Assembly (NCBI RefSeq): GCF_002741015.1
Contig: NZ_CP016617.1
Span: 496,001-560,000, forward strand
Origin: Microvirga ossetica
GTDB lineage: Bacteria; Pseudomonadota; Alphaproteobacteria; Rhizobiales; Beijerinckiaceae
Length of the DNA: 64,000 nucleotides
Direction of reading: 5' to 3'
A model generated the notes under the pieces. The model searched no databases and was not told the DNA's origin. It was given only the letters and a program-made list of their open reading frames with translations. Made by a program: the position numbers and the translations under genes. Numbering within the stretch: the first letter of the stretch is position 1; each line of letters starts with the position of its first letter. Positions 60,928-64,000 of this stretch are shown piece after piece.

Positions 60928-63126
60928 TCAGTGGGCAGCTAACCATTCCTGCAGTTTCGTCCAGCGCCTCTTCATCTGCCCACCCCCGACTGCAATCCCG
61001 ACAGCTTTCTTTTGGCCCACCAAGACCACGAGCCGCTTGCCGCGGGTTACGCCAGTGTAGAGCAGGTTGCGGGCCAGCATGGTGTAGTGCTGTGTTACGA
61101 CAGGGATAATGACGGCGGGATACTCCGAGCCTTGCGACTTGTGGATGGTAGTCGCATAGGCAGGGACGAGCGTGTCAAGTTCACCGAACGGATAGGACAC
61201 CTCCCGCCCATCGAACGAGGCAATCAGTGCCCCTTCCTCGTCATCGATCCGCACCACCATGCCAAGGTCACCGTTGAAGACCTCCCGGTCATAGTCGTTT
61301 TGGGTCTCCATCACCCGATCTCCTGGCGAAAAGCGCCAGCCAAACCGCTCCACCTTGGATGACGGATTGGGATTAAGCACCTCTTGCAGCTGGATGTTGA
61401 GATTACGAGCTCCGAGCACGCCCCGGTTCATGGGGCAGAGCACCTGAATATCCTTCATCGGATCGAGCCCGAACCTACGCGGCATGCGTTCCTTGATCAT
61501 CTGGATGATCTTGGGCACACCCTCCTCGGGATCGGCGATCTCGACGAAGTAGAAGTCAGTCTCCTCGCCGGCCTTTGGCACCTCGGGCATCTGACCCTTG
61601 TTGATGCGGTGAGCATTCACCACGATCCGGCTTTCTGCCGCCTGCCGGAAGACCTCGGTCAGGCGGGCGACAGAAATTCGACCTGAGGCGATGATATCGG
61701 CCAGCACCTGCCCTGAGCCGACGGAGGGCAACTGGTCCACATCTCCCACCAACAGCAATCCTGCTTGCGGCGGCACCGCCTTGGTCAGGGCATTCATCAG
61801 CGGCACATCGACCATGCTGGTTTCGTCCACCACCAGCAGATCGCAGTCGAGTGGGTTCTCTTCACTGCGTGAGAAGCCACCATGCTTCGGATCAATTTCT
61901 AGCAAGCGGTGAATGGTCTTGGCTTCCAGTCCCGTCTGCTCTGTCATGCGCTTGGCCGCTCGTCCCGTAGGAGCTGCTAACGCGACCCGAACGCCTTTGG
62001 CAACCAGCAGACGCAAGATCGTGTCGAGCAGGGTTGTCTTGCCGACGCCCGGACCACCGGTCACTACGGCCATCTTGGAGCCAAGCACCAGCTTCAGAGC
62101 CTCACGTTGTGAGGTTGCCAGGGTCTTGCCCGTGCGGCCTTCAACCCACGGAATGGCCTTGTCGAGGTCGATCTCTGGCCAGGGTGCTGGACCAGACGCT
62201 CGCTCGATCAGCCGAGACGCAATCGCTTGCTCGGCGAGATGGAGACCTTTTAGGAAGAGGCAGGTCTCGTCCCCAATGGTGTCCGAGACGATCTCGCCCT
62301 TGGACAACTCCTCGACTATCGCTGTGCGGATCAGGGCCTCATTGACTTCGAGGAGTTGCTCGGCCAGCCGGGTGAGAGCATCGACCGGCAAGGCGCAGTG
62401 CCCCTCGTCAGTCGCCGTCTGGAGCGCGAACGAGATACCAGCCCGGATGCGCTGCGGGGCAGTCTTCTCCATCCCGAGCTTCGCCGCGATGGCATCTGCC
62501 GTTCTGAAGCCGATGCCGCGCACGTCCTTGGCTAGTCGATACGGGTCCTCCGTCATGACCTGGATGGCCTCATACCCATAGGTCTTGAAAATGCGAACCG
62601 CTCGAGCGGTGCCGACCCCGTGCGCGTGAAGGAAGATCATGATCTCCCGCACCGCCTTCTGCTCGGCCCAGCCCGCCACGATGCGGGACGCCCGCATCTG
62701 CCCAATTCCAGGCACCTCGGTCAGGCGCTCGGGGGCGGCCTCGATAATCTCGAAGGTGTCCACCCCGAAGGCAGCGACGATCCGCTTCGCCATGGCCGGC
62801 CCGATGCCGCGCATTTGTCCGGAGGCGAGATACTTCTCGATCCCCTCGGCACCGGTCGGTGGGGTGGTCTTGAGCACCTCGGCCTTGAACTGCAGCCCGT
62901 GCGTACGGTCGGTGATCCAAAGCCCGCTAGCGGTGATCCATTCGCCTGCGGAAACGGCTGGGGTGTGTCCGACCACCGTCACGAGGTCGCGCTTGCCCCG
63001 TGCATGTACCTTCAGGACAGCGAAGCCGTTCTCGGCATTGTGGAAGGTCACACGCTCGACCGAGCCCGCGAGCGTCTCGGGAACGGGCCTTTGATCAACT
63101 TGTAAGGGTCGAGTCATCTGGTTCAT
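60928..63126 (-). CDS. recD2: RecD2-type ATP-dependent DNA helicase
   Basis: A 732-residue SF1B helicase not associated with RecBC. Residues about 20-90 are an OB-like domain, about 95-230 hold helix-hairpin-helix repeats (ASGQMRGIGPAMAKRIV, DVRGIGFRTADAIA). Walker A is GGPGVGKTT (356-364), Walker B LLVVDETSMVD, with LVGDVDQLPSVGSGQVLADI and a final TIHKSQGSEYPAVIIP motif. RecD2 unwinds DNA 5'-3' in repair and replication. ATG 63126 matches the family start. The CoiA-like gene follows. Confidence 0.93.
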   Translation of the reverse strand: MNQMTRPLQVDQRPVPETLAGSVERVTFHNAENGFAVLKVHARGKRDLVTVVGHTPAVSAGEWITASGLWITDRTHGLQFKAEVLKTTPPTGAEGIEKYLASGQMRGIGPAMAKRIVAAFGVDTFEIIEAAPERLTEVPGIGQMRASRIVAGWAEQKAVREIMIFLHAHGVGTARAVRIFKTYGYEAIQVMTEDPYRLAKDVRGIGFRTADAIAAKLGMEKTAPQRIRAGISFALQTATDEGHCALPVDALTRLAEQLLEVNEALIRTAIVEELSKGEIVSDTIGDETCLFLKGLHLAEQAIASRLIERASGPAPWPEIDLDKAIPWVEGRTGKTLATSQREALKLVLGSKMAVVTGGPGVGKTTLLDTILRLLVAKGVRVALAAPTGRAAKRMTEQTGLEAKTIHRLLEIDPKHGGFSRSEENPLDCDLLVVDETSMVDVPLMNALTKAVPPQAGLLLVGDVDQLPSVGSGQVLADIIASGRISVARLTEVFRQAAESRIVVNAHRINKGQMPEVPKAGEETDFYFVEIADPEEGVPKIIQMIKERMPRRFGLDPMKDIQVLCPMNRGVLGARNLNIQLQEVLNPNPSSKVERFGWRFSPGDRVMETQNDYDREVFNGDLGMVVRIDDEEGALIASFDGREVSYPFGELDTLVPAYATTIHKSQGSEYPAVIIPVVTQHYTMLARNLLYTGVTRGKRLVVLVGQKKAVGIAVGGGQMKRRWTKLQEWLAAH

Positions 63127-63451
63127 GGCGCCTGCCAGGAAAAGATCCCGGGCTCTCCGACTGTAGCGCTGGATGGCACCACTGACGAGGATGCTCTCCC
63201 TCTATTCACGTCAAAGGTTCTTGGTTTGTTTCAAGGCTTTTTTGCGACAATGTGGGTTAGCACGGACTCCATCAAGGGCAATTCGTGGGTTTAGTTGTGG
63301 TGCCAACTAAGCAAGCGCCTTAGGCGCGGACCTCCTCGGAGGGCCTTCAGAGCCGCTACAAGGCTCTCCATTTTTGGAAGCAAGGCCAATTCGCCGGCTA
63401 TGCTGCCAGAACTGCCAATTAGCAGGTCGCCCGGTAGCTTGGCCGGTGACC
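63127..63451. other. Intergenic region upstream of recD2
   Basis: About 325 bases between recD2 and the KGG gene. The palindrome gcgccttaggcgc (63309-63321) lies near the KGG stop and may be part of a terminator. The recD2 promoter should be at its left side. No gene is seen. Confidence 0.4.
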
Positions 63452-63649
63452 CTATCCTTGACGATCCTTCCTGCGGCTCGGGGAGTTCTGGCCTCCCTTG
63501 CGGCCAGCTTCGGAGGCCGATGCAGTGTTCTGGGCGAAATACCGTTTTTCAGCCGGGACGCTCTTGCCGCCTTTGCTTGCGATCTCGCGACGCCTTTCCT
63601 CACTCATTGAAGCAAAGCCGCGCTTTGGCGAGTTCTCATCAGCACCCAT
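63452..63649 (-). CDS. KGG-motif general stress protein
   Basis: A 65-residue, highly charged protein from ATG 63649: MGADENSPKRGFASMSEERR, then EIASKGGKSVPAEKRYFAQN and EAGRKGGQ. The two KGG motifs are the hallmark of the stress-induced KGG family (GsiB/YciG-like), hydrophilic proteins thought to protect cells in desiccation or acid stress. In-frame codons upstream of ATG 63649 lack a binding site. Confidence 0.85.
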   Translation of the reverse strand: MGADENSPKRGFASMSEERRREIASKGGKSVPAEKRYFAQNTASASEAGRKGGQNSPSRRKDRQG

Positions 63650-63783
63650 GACCGTTCTCCGAAAGCCCCTGGCCCTAGGCCGAGAACGGCCGGTTCTGGT
63701 AGAAGTTCGGGCGCTCCGCAAACTTATCTGGATGCTCCGCCGTCGGGCAGCCGCTCGGTTCGATCGCGCTACCCTTTCTGTCG

Positions 63784-64000
63784 CTACCCTTTCTGTGTGG
63801 CGTTCGGTTCATCAAACAGAATCCTGATGAGGCGCCACAGTTCGCGGTGCCCGGCGGTCTGTCCGCCCTGGAGCATATACTCGGAGATCTCGATTTGCTC
63901 CGTCCCGTTGTTCGAGCCCCGCTCCGGGTCAGGTCCACGTGCTGCCACTCGTGCTCGACGTAGAGGCACTTGGTGTCCGTATCGAACACCAAAGACCAAG
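63784..64000 (-). pseudogene. Hypothetical protein, partial and frameshifted
   Basis: The gene enters from the right edge. One frame reads LVFDTDTKCLYVEHEWQHVD; near 63925 the frame changes and continues GTEQIEISEYMLQGGQTAGH, RELWRLIRILFDEPNATQKG to the stop. The halves join naturally with one base added or lost. The family is unknown but seems common in Hyphomicrobiales. Confidence 0.5.

Noticed and set aside
1..64000. tRNA, rRNA or CRISPR arrays
   Set aside because: I saw no cloverleaf-like gene with a TTCGA/GTTCRA arm, no rRNA-like stretch and no regularly spaced direct repeats. A tRNA scan would settle this.

Overview
The window reads as GC-rich alphaproteobacterial DNA, most likely Hyphomicrobiales of the Methylobacteriaceae type (Microvirga or Methylobacterium-like). 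This rests on family content rather than on any marker gene. The families include DUF6894 and DUF6489 proteins, an HWE/HisKA_2-type kinase, a KGG stress protein, a TorF-type porin fragment, DUF6766, a KdpF-type leader peptide and a RepC-type replication protein remnant. I found no rRNA, tRNA or CRISPR array. The density of insertion sequences, truncated genes and short orphan genes suggests a plasmid or a chromosomal region of accessory DNA built from plasmid material.

Layout. 1-6.9 kb: the end of a DUF6489 gene, a GAF-histidine kinase, an IS110 element, a tyrosine phosphatase broken by a frameshift and an IS6 element, and a shrunken copy of a segment that occurs again at 30-32 kb. 7-11 kb: an O-antigen-type flippase, a TupA-like ATP-grasp protein and a decayed IS630. 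11.3-19.4 kb: a type I secretion locus (ABC ATPase, HlyD adaptor) with two large beta-helix RTX proteins, one on each side; this is the clearest functional system here. 20-28 kb: a GAF-PAS-PAS-GGDEF-EAL protein, an AraC regulator whose 5' region is duplicated at 19.5 kb, decayed phage or plasmid genes, and a PAS protein.

28-42 kb: small stress-type genes (Excalibur, DUF6894, tiny membrane proteins), a Crp/Fnr regulator, an ECF-type sigma factor, an ArsC-like phosphatase or reductase, a secreted alpha/beta hydrolase, a second IS6, and two places where truncated genes on opposite strands are joined 3' end to 3' end (TauE with a cyclase; DUF6766 with a porin). 42-46 kb: small genes, then the start of a kdp operon hit twice: an IS630 splits the 26-residue leader ORF and an IS5 element follows the first 20 codons of kdpF. 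46-53 kb: small hypothetical genes, a cytochrome c/Vgb-type propeller protein, a class III cyclase, and remnants of a GST, an FAD monooxygenase and repC.

53-64 kb: a more intact block with htpG, a DEDDh exonuclease, selO, a GST, a CoiA-like protein, a RecD2-type helicase and a KGG stress protein. It also holds an ABM-type monooxygenase gene stopped by a TAG codon.

Recurring themes are insertion, deletion and duplication. A short intergenic repeat (core TTCCATACTG...TTATGCGAAATTC) occurs at least seven times, and a 354-bp block is present twice with three mismatches.
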